From NCBI GenBank assembly GCA_965277425.1, contig CBDICR010000006.1, positions 496,001-560,000 of the forward strand: a DNA stretch of 64,000 bases, written 5' to 3'. Each line of letters opens with the position of its first letter. Within the stretch, counting starts at the first letter, position 1. The DNA comes from Poindextera sp965277425. GTDB lineage: Bacteria > Pseudomonadota > Alphaproteobacteria > Caulobacterales > Caulobacteraceae. The notes beneath the pieces were generated by a model. That model was not told the DNA's origin, searched no databases, and saw nothing but the letters and a program-made list of their open reading frames with translations. Positions 40,760-49,375 of this stretch are shown in pieces. The translations under genes and the position numbers were made by a program.

Positions 40760-41743
40760 ATGCGCGCCCTGGTCGTCGAAACGCTGGCCCCGAACTACGA
40801 CGGCTGCGCCCTGAAGGAGATCGAGACGCCCAGGCCCGGGCCCGGCGAGGTGCTGGTCAAGGTGCGCGCGGCCTCGGTCAACTTCCCCGACCTTCTGATG
40901 ACCCGCGGCGCGTATCAGCACAAGCCGCCGCTGCCCTTCATTCCGGGCCTGGAAATGTCCGGCGAGATCGAGGCGCTCGGCGAGGGCGTCGAGCGCTGGA
41001 CGATCGGCGAGGCGGTGGTCGGTGGCGCGCGCATCGGCGGATTTTCCGACTATGCCGTCGCCAGCGCCTCCAGCCTGCGCCCCAAGCCCGAACGGCTCTC
41101 CTTCGCTCAGGCCTCCGCCTATGGCACGGCCTATCTGACGGCTTATGTCTCGCTGGTGCGCCGGGCGGCGATGCAGCCGGGCGAGTGGCTCTTGGTGCAC
41201 GGCGCGGCCGGCGGCGTCGGCCTGGCCGCGGTCGATCTGGGCAAGCTGATGGGCGCCAGGGTGATCGCGGCGTCCGCCTCCGACGACAAGCTCGGCGTCA
41301 TTGAGGCGGAATACGCTCCGGATGCGGTGGTCAACGTCACCGGCGGCTTCCGCGACTTCGTCAAGGAGACCACGGGCGGCCATGGGGCGGACGTGATCTA
41401 CGACCCGGTTGGCGGCGATGTTTTCGACGAGAGCGTCCGCTGCATCGCCTTCAACGGCCGGCTGCTGATCGTGGGGTTCACCTCGGGCCGCATCCCCAGC
41501 GTCTCGGTCAACATGCCGTTGATCAAGGGCTTTTCCGTGATGGGCGTGCGCGCTGGCGAATATGGCCGCCAGTTCCCCGAAAAGGGCCGTGAAAACGCCA
41601 AGGCGGTCTGGGACCTGGCCAACGAGGGCAAGATCAAGCCGCGCGTCCACGCCGAACTGCCGTTGTCGGCCTGGCGGGAAGCCTTCGACCTGCTCGCCGA
41701 CCGCAAGGTGGTCGGCAAGGCGGTGATCCGGCCGGATCTCTGA
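40760..41743 (+). CDS. NADPH:quinone oxidoreductase-type zinc-independent MDR protein
   Basis: 327 residues of the medium-chain dehydrogenase/reductase family without zinc ligands. It shows RAASVNFPDLLMTRGAYQ, GLEMSGEIEALGEG and the NADPH Rossmann loop LLVHGAAGGVGLAAVDL. It resembles Qor and the family of zeta-crystallin-like reductases. It probably reduces quinones or enoyl substrates. Its ATG shares one base (TGATG, 40758-40762) with the end of a 30-codon reading frame starting at 40668, which may couple translation. It is preceded by the TetR gene in the same direction. Confidence 0.88.
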   Translation: MRALVVETLAPNYDGCALKEIETPRPGPGEVLVKVRAASVNFPDLLMTRGAYQHKPPLPFIPGLEMSGEIEALGEGVERWTIGEAVVGGARIGGFSDYAVASASSLRPKPERLSFAQASAYGTAYLTAYVSLVRRAAMQPGEWLLVHGAAGGVGLAAVDLGKLMGARVIAASASDDKLGVIEAEYAPDAVVNVTGGFRDFVKETTGGHGADVIYDPVGGDVFDESVRCIAFNGRLLIVGFTSGRIPSVSVNMPLIKGFSVMGVRAGEYGRQFPEKGRENAKAVWDLANEGKIKPRVHAELPLSAWREAFDLLADRKVVGKAVIRPDL

Positions 41744-41826
41744 AAGCGGACCGATCGACGCAGGCCGGCGCCATCCCCACCGACTTGCAACGCCGGCTGT
41801 TGACCTCAACCCGGTAGCAACGTCCA

Positions 41827-42399
41827 ATGCCGGCCTTGATAAGGTATTGGCGCCGTTGGGCGTATCCGGCGGCCGGAGAGAGCGTGTTGGGTAGAGACCG
41901 CGAGGTGCAGGCGCGAGATCCAAGACGCCTGCGCTCGCCGTACTGGCTGGGCGTCGCCGCCCTGTTCGCCGTCGGCGCGGCTTGTCTTGTCATCGCCGCT
42001 CCGGCCCACGCCGCCCTGGGCGGCGCCTACGCCAGTGTCGAGGCCGATCGCGCTCACCTTTCGGCGCGAATGAGTTCGCAGGCCTCGGGAGGCTATACGG
42101 TCCACGCCTTGACCCTCGCCAATGGCGTGGTCCACGAATATGCCCGCATTGACGGGGTGGTGTTCGCGGTGACGTGGCAAGGTCCCGCCAGGCCGGATCT
42201 TCGCCAACTGCTTGGCGGCTATTTCGACGCCTTTCAGTCCGACAACGCCCTGCATCACGGCCGGCGAGCCCGCAGGCCGTTTTCGGTCAATCGGAGCGAT
42301 TTCATCGTTCGCACCAGCGGCCATCCAGGCGCTTTTTCAGGGGTCGCCTACCTGCCGCAAATGGCGCCGGCGGGCTTTTCCGCCGCCGACTTGCAATAG
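41827..42399 (+). CDS. DUF2844 secreted protein
   Basis: 190 residues. After a basic N-terminus lies a signal-like hydrophobic stretch (WLGVAALFAVGAACLVIAAPAHA), then the DUF2844 core: LGGAYASVEADRAHL, YTVHALTLANGVVHEY and FAVTWQGPARPDLRQLLGGYFDAF. A GTG at 41884, with GGAGAG in front, is a credible shorter start that would put the signal nearer the N-terminus. DUF2844 has no known role; from memory it is often beside DUF3443 in Burkholderiales. Here it ends 3 bases before the DUF3443 gene, so the two are co-expressed and probably both exported. Confidence 0.8.
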   Translation: MPALIRYWRRWAYPAAGESVLGRDREVQARDPRRLRSPYWLGVAALFAVGAACLVIAAPAHAALGGAYASVEADRAHLSARMSSQASGGYTVHALTLANGVVHEYARIDGVVFAVTWQGPARPDLRQLLGGYFDAFQSDNALHHGRRARRPFSVNRSDFIVRTSGHPGAFSGVAYLPQMAPAGFSAADLQ

Positions 42400-42402
42400 A
42401 CC

Positions 42403-43758
42403 ATGGCGATGATCAGGAAACTCCTCGCCTTGACCGCTGTCCTCATGCTCGCGGCTTGCGGCGGGAGCGGAGGCGGAGGCGGTGGTGGGGGCGGGAGCGC
42501 AGCCAGCATAAGCGGCCCTGGCTCAGGCGGTTCGGCCGGCGGCGCGCCGACCCCCCCGGCGGCCCTGTCCAATTTCGTTACGGTCACCGTGGACGACGGT
42601 CCGGCCGCCCTCAATACCGGGCCCAACGCCTATACCTCGGACAACACAGCTTTTGTGTCGGTGACCGTGTGCGCGCCCGGTACGAGCAACTGCCAGACCA
42701 TCGATCATGTGCTTCTCGATACCGGGTCGGTCGGCCTGCGCCTGATTCAGTCTGTTTTGAACGCCAGCGTCCTGAACGCTCTGCCCAGCCAGAGCGACGC
42801 GAGCGCCAACCCGGTCGGCGAATGTTACCAATATGTCGATGGCTACGTCTTCGGCTCGGTTCGCCAGGCGGACTTCCAGATCGGCGGCGAGTCGGTTGCG
42901 AACATGCCGCTGCAGGTGATCGGGGACACCGGCGCCTTCTCGAATGTCCCTTCGTCTTGCTCGTCCGGCGGCGGCATGGATCTGAATACGGTGCAGAGTT
43001 TCGGCGCCAACGGAGTCATCGGCGTCGGGGTGACCACCACCGATTGCGGAAGCCTGTGCCAAAGCCCCGGAGGCTCCTCGTCGGCGATCTACTACGACTG
43101 CCCATCCACGGGCTGCTCATCGGTCATCACCAGAACCGCCTCGACAGCAGCGCCGTTTCAGCAGCTGCCCAATCCCGTCGCCGCCATGAGCATCAACAAT
43201 AACGGCACGATCCTCAGCCTGCCCGCGGCGCCGAGCGGCGGAGAGCCGAGCCTGATCGGGACCTTATATTTCGGCATCGGAACGCAAACCAACAACGGTC
43301 TTGGCGCGGCGACCGTGCTGACGACAACGACGTCGACGAGTTCAAGCGGCGCGGGCTTGCTGACAGCGGTCTATAACGGCAAGACTCTGCCGGACAGTTA
43401 TCTGGACAGCGGAAGCAACGCCTATTATTTTGTCGACAAGACCATCCCAACCTGTACTGGCGCGGACTTTATCGGCTTTTATTGTCCGAGTGCGCCGCTC
43501 GCCCTGTCCCCGACGATCGAGGGGATGAACGGCGTCAGCGCCTCGGGCGCCTTCACGCTCTATAACGCCCAGACCCTGTTATCGACCGGTTTCGCCGTGG
43601 CGCCTGGCATCGGCGCAGACCCCGTCACCATCAAGGGCTTCGCCCCCTTGCCGAACAGCTTTGCTTTCGGCTTGCCGTTCTTCTACGGGCGCAATGTCTA
43701 TACAGCGCTGGAAGGTCGAACCTCCGGCGGTGCGACGGGTCCCTATTTCGCCTTTTGA
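42403..43758 (+). CDS. DUF3443 lipoprotein with pepsin-like aspartic protease features
   Basis: 451 residues. The lipobox LMLAACGG (Cys19) and a poly-Gly linker precede the folded part. That part reads like a two-lobed aspartic protease. The first active-site-like motif is LLDTGSVGLRL (Asp106); a flap-like segment contains Tyr142-Tyr148, then VRQADFQIGGE and GVIGVG (like pepsin's 'GILGLG'); the second motif is YLDSGSNAYYF (Asp335). The central segment SLIGTLYFGIG resembles pepsin's FGG strand. Several Cys pairs could form disulfides. The family is officially of unknown function; activity is my inference. It is paired with DUF2844 and convergent with a repeat lipoprotein gene. Confidence 0.8.
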   Translation: MAMIRKLLALTAVLMLAACGGSGGGGGGGGGSAASISGPGSGGSAGGAPTPPAALSNFVTVTVDDGPAALNTGPNAYTSDNTAFVSVTVCAPGTSNCQTIDHVLLDTGSVGLRLIQSVLNASVLNALPSQSDASANPVGECYQYVDGYVFGSVRQADFQIGGESVANMPLQVIGDTGAFSNVPSSCSSGGGMDLNTVQSFGANGVIGVGVTTTDCGSLCQSPGGSSSAIYYDCPSTGCSSVITRTASTAAPFQQLPNPVAAMSINNNGTILSLPAAPSGGEPSLIGTLYFGIGTQTNNGLGAATVLTTTTSTSSSGAGLLTAVYNGKTLPDSYLDSGSNAYYFVDKTIPTCTGADFIGFYCPSAPLALSPTIEGMNGVSASGAFTLYNAQTLLSTGFAVAPGIGADPVTIKGFAPLPNSFAFGLPFFYGRNVYTALEGRTSGGATGPYFAF

Positions 43759-43828
43759 AAGCTTAGAACCGGTTCGTTCTGGGGCGTCATGGACCATGGG
43801 CCGGCGAGCCGCCGCGAAGCCTGACCGA

Positions 43829-45205
43829 CTAGTGGCGCTCCGGCCCGCCGTGCGCCGGCGCGGCCGCGTGCGGTGCGGCGGCTCTGGGCGCGGCCGCCGC
43901 TGGCGCCCTGGGCGCGGCCATATGCATCTGCGGTGCGGCGCGCATTTGAGGCGCATGCATTTGCGGGGCCGCGTGCATCTGCGGCGCGGCGTGCATTTGA
44001 GGCGCATGCATCTGCGGTGAGGCGTGCATTTGCGGAGGCGCATGCATCTGCGGCGCGGCGCGCATTTGAGGCGCGTGCATTTGCTGCGGGGCCGCGTGCG
44101 CGTGCATCTGCGGCGCAGCGCCCATCTGAGCCGCGCGCATTTGCGGGCCGTGCATTTGCGGAGCGCGCGCCTGCGCGGACGGCCCATGCATGGCCTGGCG
44201 TTCGGCGGGAGCGGCGCGACCGGCCATTTCGCCGGGCCGCCCGCCTATCGCCGCAGCCGTTCGCCCCGGCGCTTCGCCGGGATGGCCGGCCGCGCGACCG
44301 GTCATGTCCGAGCCCGGACCCATGCCCGGGTGTGCGCCACCCTGACCTGGGCCATGGCCGGGGCCGTGTCCCGCCGGCGGCGTGTAGTCGCCCGCCGAAC
44401 GGGCGGCGGTGGCGCCGCCCCGCTGGTGGAAGGCATTCGGCCGCGAGAGAGCCGCGATCGGCGGCGCGCCGCGATTGACGCTGGCGCGAAGCTGCGGTTG
44501 CGACCTGGCGGTTCGCACTTCTTGGAGCTGGTTGCGGGTCGGCGGCGCATGGCGCGCTTGCGCGGCCCGCACCTCGGCCGCGCCTGGAGCGACCCTGAGG
44601 CCGCCGGGGCCACCGTTGAAGCTGACCCGGCTGGCGCTCGCCGGCACACCCTGGCTGTAAACGGTATCGATCCGCCGGCTGCCGAAATTGTTCGCCAAGC
44701 TGTTGTAATAGAACCGGTTTCCCTGCCAGCGACCGCCGGCATAACCGTCGCCGCCGTAGCCGTAGCCGTAGTCGACGCCGCCGTAGAACCCCACCTGCGG
44801 GCCCCAATAGCCGTCGCTGAAGAGGTAGCGTCCATCGTAGAAGCGCCAATAGCCCGGCGTCCAATAGAGCCCGTTCTCGGGCGGCTCGACCCAGGTTCCG
44901 GGCACCCAGTAATAGTCGTCGGAATCGTTGCTCCAATTCCAGTAGCCCGGCGTCCAGACATAGCCCGGTCCGGGGATGGGCGGCTGGTCATAGACCGGCA
45001 ATGGCGGCGGCGCCGTGTCGGCCACGGCCTGGTATTCGTTGCTCGGCGGCAGCGGCTGGCTGCTGACCGGGAGCGACGAATCCGTCGATCCGGCGACATA
45101 GGCGCCGTTTTGCGCCGCGCCGTTCCTGTTGCAGGCCGCGAGGGACAGTGCGGCCACGCCGACTGAAAGGAGCGCCGTCGTTCGGATCATCTGCAAATGT
45201 CTCAT
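43829..45205 (-). CDS. YxWxPG-repeat lipoprotein with Gln-Met-His repeat tail
   Basis: 458 residues. A signal with lipobox (ALSLAAC) is followed by several Trp-rich repeats (YVWTPGYW, YYWVPGTW, LYWTPGYW, LFSDGYWGPQ) of the YXWXGX/WxxGxW type known from outer-membrane or periplasmic proteins. A Gly/Tyr segment and a long Gly/Pro/Ala-rich linker come next. The last about 110 residues contain fourteen Gln-Met units, mostly PQMHA or PQMRA (coding 43918-44165), giving a Met/His-rich tail. Metal (copper) binding is a guess. ATG 45205 is chosen; 45190 is an alternative. The gene is convergent with the DUF3443 gene. Confidence 0.8.
   Translation of the reverse strand: MRHLQMIRTTALLSVGVAALSLAACNRNGAAQNGAYVAGSTDSSLPVSSQPLPPSNEYQAVADTAPPPLPVYDQPPIPGPGYVWTPGYWNWSNDSDDYYWVPGTWVEPPENGLYWTPGYWRFYDGRYLFSDGYWGPQVGFYGGVDYGYGYGGDGYAGGRWQGNRFYYNSLANNFGSRRIDTVYSQGVPASASRVSFNGGPGGLRVAPGAAEVRAAQARHAPPTRNQLQEVRTARSQPQLRASVNRGAPPIAALSRPNAFHQRGGATAARSAGDYTPPAGHGPGHGPGQGGAHPGMGPGSDMTGRAAGHPGEAPGRTAAAIGGRPGEMAGRAAPAERQAMHGPSAQARAPQMHGPQMRAAQMGAAPQMHAHAAPQQMHAPQMRAAPQMHAPPQMHASPQMHAPQMHAAPQMHAAPQMHAPQMRAAPQMHMAAPRAPAAAAPRAAAPHAAAPAHGGPERH
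43918..44165 (-). repeat. Tandem repeat coding for Gln-Met-His units
   Basis: About fourteen imperfect in-frame units built on a 12-18 base core that codes Pro-Gln-Met-His/Arg-Ala, with alternating CAG/CAA Gln codons. Variation in unit length and in the residue after Met suggests expansion by slippage followed by drift. It lies wholly within the lipoprotein gene. Confidence 0.75.
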
Positions 45206-45320
45206 GGTGACATAATACCCAAGCAAGCCTGACCGTTCCGCCGACTGGTCACGCTTCGGCGCCAACTGCCGAGGCCGCACCGTTCAGGCTTGGCGGGCGA
45301 CGCGTTCAGGCGGCCTTGGC

Positions 45321-45695
45321 TTAGTTCGGAAACGCCCTGACGGCATCGACTATCGAGTCCGCGTCGTAGGGTTTGGGGACGAAGGCGCTGGCGGCCGGGA
45401 AGTCGTTCAACCCGGTTTGCGGCAGGCCCGAGGTGATGATCAGCCTTATGAGCGGATGGCAGCCCTGGACGCGTCTGGCCAGTTCCAATCCGTCGAACCG
45501 GCCCGGCATGTTGATGTCGGTGAAAAGGACCGTGACCTCGGGATGGCTGGCGAGCAACGACAGGGCGTCTTCAGCGCTGGCGGCCTCGAGCGTGGCGAAC
45601 CCCGCGTCCTCCAGCATGTCCGTGGCGTTGATGCGCACGATCGCCTCGTCGTCGACGACAAGGATGACGGGTTTGGCTTGGGGCGAACAGACCAT
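45321..45695 (-). CDS. Single-domain response regulator (receiver only)
   Basis: 124 residues that are just a REC domain: acidic pocket Asp15-Asp16-Glu17 (VVDDE), phosphoacceptor Asp60 (LFTDINMPG), conserved Thr/Ser (ITSG) and Lys (PKPYD). There is no output domain, so it signals by protein contact. It starts 49 bases after the HWE kinase stop and is probably phosphorylated by it. No strong ribosome binding site precedes ATG 45695; the frame is open farther up but overlaps the kinase gene with no REC content. Confidence 0.85.
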   Translation of the reverse strand: MVCSPQAKPVILVVDDEAIVRINATDMLEDAGFATLEAASAEDALSLLASHPEVTVLFTDINMPGRFDGLELARRVQGCHPLIRLIITSGLPQTGLNDFPAASAFVPKPYDADSIVDAVRAFPN

Positions 45696-45744
45696 GGAGG
45701 GTGAACCGTCTGGATAACGATTTGTTCCTCGATGGAAAAAGCTG

Positions 45745-47268
45745 TTATTTTTCCTCGATAGAAGACAGTAAAGCTTTTGCTCGCCACACAACGCCGCCCG
45801 GAAGATATTCCACGGCGCTTTGATGATTAGCTTCGCCAGATAAACTTGCCTTGATGAGCCTGGAGCCAAAGCCCTCATGGGTCGGCGGCGATACCGGCGG
45901 GCCGCCTTCCTCGCGCCAGGTCAGCTCGAACATGGCGTCCTCGCCGTCGCCGGTCGTCGACCAGACGATGCTGACACGCCCCGCCGGGTCCGAAAGCGCG
46001 CCATATTTCACCGCGTTGGTGCACAGTTCATGCAGGGCCATCGACAGTCCGACGGCGGCGCGCGCCGTGACGTTGAGCAGCGGGCCGCTGGCGGCGATCC
46101 GGCCCTGATCGGCCGTGTGAAGCTTGGTCGCGGTCGCGACCACAGCGGCGATCGGCGCGGCGGCCCAGTTGGATTGCGTCAGGATGTCGTGTGCGCGGCC
46201 GAGCGAGACCAGCCGGTCTTCGATCGCGCGGCGCGCGTCGGCGGGCGTCGTCGCCCTGCGCAGCGACTGGCTGACGATCGCCTGGACCAGCGACAGCGTG
46301 TTCTTGACCCGATGCTCCAGCTCGCCGACCAGCAGCCGACGGTCCCGCTCCGCCGCCTCTTCGCTGGCCTTGAGCGCTTCCTGCGCCTGGCGAAAGTCGG
46401 TGCGGTCGCGCAGGATCTTGAGAAAGCCGACGGGGGCTCCATCGTCACTGGACAGAGGCATCATCTCGCCGCTGGCCCAGAACCGCGCGCCATCCTTGCG
46501 AAGGTGCCAGCGCTCGTCGGAGCCATGGCCCTGGGTCAGGGCCAAGCCCATCTCGATCTCCGGAACACGCGCGGCGCGATCTTCCGGCGTAAAGAAGTCG
46601 TCGCAGGGGCGGCCGCACATCTCCGCCTCAGACCAGCCCAGTATAAGATGGGCGCCCTCGTTCCAGCTGGTGATGACGCCCTGCATATCCATGGCGATGA
46701 TGGCGTAGTCGAGCGCGCTTTCCAGAATGCGCCGGTGTCGCTCTTCGCTCTGGCGCTGGCGGGAAAGCGCCCGGCGCAGCTCCATCTGCGACATCACCTG
46801 GCGGGCCAGGGCCTTCAGGGCGAACCGCTGATCCGGCGTCAGCGCGCGCGGCTCGGTGTCGAGCACGCACAGGGTTCCCAGCGGAAGGCCTTCGGGTGTT
46901 TCAAGCTGGGCGCCGGCATAGAAGCGCAGATGCGGGTCGCCGGTCACCAGAGGATTTTTCGCGAACCGAGGGTCTTTCGTCGCATCCTCGACCACCAGCA
47001 TGTCCTGTTGCTGGATGGCCTGGGCGCAAAAGGCGATTTCCCGCGGCGTCTGCCTCGCCTCGACGCCGAGCGCCGCCTTGAACCACTGGCGGTCGCGGTC
47101 GATGAGGGTGACCATGGCCATCGGCACGCCGCAAATATGCGCGGCGACGCGAACCAGGTCGTCGAACTCGTCCTCCGGCGGCGTGTCCAGGATGTCGTAT
47201 CGATCCAGCGCGGCCAGCCGATCGGTCTCGATCCAGCCCGATTTTCCCGATTGCGGCGCGTCGCTCAT
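45745..47268 (-). CDS. HWE-family histidine kinase with GAF and PAS domains
   Basis: 507 residues. The N-terminal GAF domain (about 12-165) has RLAALDRYDILDTPPEDEFDDL and AGAQLETPEGLPLGTLCVLD. A PAS domain (about 185-300) carries ITSWNEGAHLILGWSEAEM. The kinase core has GELEHRVKNTLSLVQAI with the phospho-His, ALHELCTNAVKYGALS, and the diagnostic WxE in LTWREEGG, which makes it HWE rather than classical. The family senses light, redox or stress, often in two-component or stress networks of alphaproteobacteria. ATG 47268 is the probable start. It is followed by the stand-alone receiver. Confidence 0.9.
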   Translation of the reverse strand: MSDAPQSGKSGWIETDRLAALDRYDILDTPPEDEFDDLVRVAAHICGVPMAMVTLIDRDRQWFKAALGVEARQTPREIAFCAQAIQQQDMLVVEDATKDPRFAKNPLVTGDPHLRFYAGAQLETPEGLPLGTLCVLDTEPRALTPDQRFALKALARQVMSQMELRRALSRQRQSEERHRRILESALDYAIIAMDMQGVITSWNEGAHLILGWSEAEMCGRPCDDFFTPEDRAARVPEIEMGLALTQGHGSDERWHLRKDGARFWASGEMMPLSSDDGAPVGFLKILRDRTDFRQAQEALKASEEAAERDRRLLVGELEHRVKNTLSLVQAIVSQSLRRATTPADARRAIEDRLVSLGRAHDILTQSNWAAAPIAAVVATATKLHTADQGRIAASGPLLNVTARAAVGLSMALHELCTNAVKYGALSDPAGRVSIVWSTTGDGEDAMFELTWREEGGPPVSPPTHEGFGSRLIKASLSGEANHQSAVEYLPGGVVWRAKALLSSIEEK

Positions 47269-47419
47269 GCCCGACGCATAAGCCGCTCCCGCTCGTTTAT
47301 CCACCGTCCTGTCGCCTCTAGGACGTCCCGGAAAAAACCCGCGCAGGTCGATGGTCGCACTGAGCGCTGGAATCGTGTGATCTAGCAACACGGCGCGACG
47401 CGGGCCGGGTGGCGTTGAC

Positions 47420-47776
47420 ATGACGGATCTGGACATATTGCGGCAGGCCTATCTTCTCCTGGGCCAATACGGCTTCACCGAGGAGCAGGACGCCGTGGCC
47501 AAGGCGATCCGGATCATCGCCGCGACCTCGCGGCGATTGGGCGTGGTCGCTAGCGACCGACCCCTCACCCTGCGCGAGACCCCGGGCGACCGGCTCAAAC
47601 GGCTGCGCGAGCGGGCCGGGCTGAGCCGCCCGCAATTCGCCGACATCTGCGACGTCGTCACCAGTACGGTGCGCTCCCACGAAAACAACCAGACCCCGAT
47701 CTCCAGCGAGGCCGCGGACGCCTACGCCACGGCGCTGGGGACAAGCTCGGCGATCATCCTGCGCGGCCGGGACTGA
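47420..47776 (+). CDS. Small XRE-type helix-turn-helix protein
   Basis: 118 residues. The C-terminal two-thirds form a Cro/CI-type helix-turn-helix (DRLKRLRERAGLSRPQFADICDVVTSTVRSHENN, about residues 55-95). The N-terminal 50 residues are a helical extension (LDILRQAYLLLGQYGFTEEQDAVAKAIRII) with no named domain. It is divergently placed from the HWE kinase gene, 150 bases away, and may help regulate that system; no operator was found. Confidence 0.8.
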   Translation: MTDLDILRQAYLLLGQYGFTEEQDAVAKAIRIIAATSRRLGVVASDRPLTLRETPGDRLKRLRERAGLSRPQFADICDVVTSTVRSHENNQTPISSEAADAYATALGTSSAIILRGRD

Positions 47777-47867
47777 CGGGCTGGAAAGCCGCCATCTCGT
47801 CGGCCAGCCTCTTCCAGGCATCGGCTTCCTACCGGACAAGTCCACCTGCGGTCGTTTGACCTTGGGC

Positions 47868-48854
47868 CTAGCCCGGCCCAGGAGCCGACGCGGCCTTTAT
47901 AAAGGCGACGATCGCCGGGATCAGGCCTGGCGCGAGCGGCAGGTCGGGGTTGGCGTAGGTGGCGAGATTGCCCGGCCGGTCGGGGGGCGCGAGCTTCAGC
48001 ACGTGGTTCATGCCCTTGAGGATCGCCAGTTGGGCGCGGGGCTGCGCCGCCGCCAGGCGCTGGGCGTCGGCGACCTTCACCTGCAGGTCGTTGTCGCCCT
48101 GGACGATCAGGACCGGCGCCCTGGCCTTGGCCAGTTCGGCGGCCGGATCGAGATTGATCTCGGAGATCAGGTAGGGTTGCACGCTTGGGCGAAAGAGGCT
48201 CGTCAGCGCCGGCGGGATGTCGGCGACCGGCTTGCCCGCGCGCAATGAAACAATGATGGCGTGAATGCGCTCGGCCACCGGCGCGGGAGTCCCGGCGTCG
48301 CGCATCTGCTCGTCGATGATGTCGCCGAGACTGCGGCCGGCGCCGCTGAGGCTCACCAGGCCGCAAACATCGGCTTGCTGCGCCGCCAGCGCGGCGATCA
48401 AGGCCCCTTCGGAGTGGCCCAGGATGACCACGCAGCGCACGTCGGGCTGGGCGCGGAGGAAACGGGTCCAGCTGACCGCGTCGGCGACGTAGGTCTGAAG
48501 GCGCAAGTCCGCCTCGGCCGGGACCGCGAGCGCGCTTGCGGCGATGCCGCGCTTGTCGATGCGAAGCGAAATGACGCCGGCGGCGGCAAGTCCGTCGGCG
48601 ATGAGCTTCAGGCTGTGAGGGGTGACCCCCAGTTGAGCCTCGTCGCCGTTGCGATCGTCCGGCCCGGAGCCGGCCAGGATCAGGACCGCGGCGCCGGTTT
48701 GCGGATGCTGTGGCCGCAGAAGCGAGCCGTAGAGCGCCTGATCGCCCCGGCCGATGTGCACCTCCTGATCGGCGGCGAGAGCCGCGCTCGGCGCAACGGC
48801 GCAAAGCAAAACGACACCCGACACGAATCCCCTCAGCCTCGCTATCGCGTCCAC
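47868..48854 (-). CDS. Secreted alpha/beta hydrolase
   Basis: 328 residues with a signal peptide (RLRGFVSGVVLLCAVAPSAALA). The fold is of the alpha/beta-hydrolase type: LILAGSGPDDRNG (oxyanion loop), nucleophile Ser148 in GHSEGAL, an acid in QGDNDLQV and His in GMNHVLK. Similar periplasmic hydrolases act on esters or lactones. It starts 13 bases inside the GNAT gene's end on the same strand (overlap 48842-48854), so they may be co-transcribed. Confidence 0.85.
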   Translation of the reverse strand: MDAIARLRGFVSGVVLLCAVAPSAALAADQEVHIGRGDQALYGSLLRPQHPQTGAAVLILAGSGPDDRNGDEAQLGVTPHSLKLIADGLAAAGVISLRIDKRGIAASALAVPAEADLRLQTYVADAVSWTRFLRAQPDVRCVVILGHSEGALIAALAAQQADVCGLVSLSGAGRSLGDIIDEQMRDAGTPAPVAERIHAIIVSLRAGKPVADIPPALTSLFRPSVQPYLISEINLDPAAELAKARAPVLIVQGDNDLQVKVADAQRLAAAQPRAQLAILKGMNHVLKLAPPDRPGNLATYANPDLPLAPGLIPAIVAFIKAASAPGPG

Positions 48855-49375
48855 TCTTCCCTCAGCAGCCCGAAGATCGCTTCATCGACGAACTCGCCCT
48901 TGTTGAGCTGGTTGGCGCGCAAGGTCCCCTCTTGAGTAAAGCCCAGCCGGCGCAGCAGTCCGATCGAACGGCTGTTCCTTGAGTCGGTGTGCGCTCTGAT
49001 CCTGCGCAGCTGCTCGTATCCTGCAAAAGCCTGGCGCAGAACCGCGCTCACCGCCTCGGCGGCCAGCCCCTTGCCCCAGTAGGCCTTGTTCAGGCCGTAG
49101 CCGAGCGCGGCGATCTTCCAGTCGCTCTCCGATCCGAAGCTCACGCTCCCGATCATTTCGCCATCGAGGCTCACGGCCCAGGACGGCCGCACGGCGCGAT
49201 CGGCGAGGATCGCCCTGGCTACGAACTGCTCGGCCGTTGCGTGGGTGTAAGGCGACGGCACGAGTTCATACCGCCCCCAGTCCGGATCGGCGGCGAAGGC
49301 GAACACCGCGCCCACGTCGTCGAACGACAGCGGGCGCAGCTTCAGCCGCTTGGTCTCGATCTCTTCAGCCAGCAC
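48842..49375 (-). CDS. GNAT N-acetyltransferase (RimJ/RimL-like)
   Basis: 177 residues with the GNAT fold: strand-rich ETKRLKLRPLSFDDV, the acetyl-CoA motif A/B segment YGLNKAYWGKGLAAEAV with its Gly-rich loop, and the C-terminal SIGLLRRLGFTQEGTL. The RimJ/RimL group acetylates ribosomal proteins or small amines; the exact acceptor cannot be assigned. It is the upstream member of the overlapping pair with the secreted hydrolase. The gap to the next gene contains a possible gene remnant. Confidence 0.87.
   Translation of the reverse strand: MLAEEIETKRLKLRPLSFDDVGAVFAFAADPDWGRYELVPSPYTHATAEQFVARAILADRAVRPSWAVSLDGEMIGSVSFGSESDWKIAALGYGLNKAYWGKGLAAEAVSAVLRQAFAGYEQLRRIRAHTDSRNSRSIGLLRRLGFTQEGTLRANQLNKGEFVDEAIFGLLREEWTR

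Noticed and set aside
43918..44165. Non-coding tandem repeat array
   Set aside because: The repeats are in frame within the lipoprotein gene and encode a regular Gln-Met-His pattern, so they are coding.
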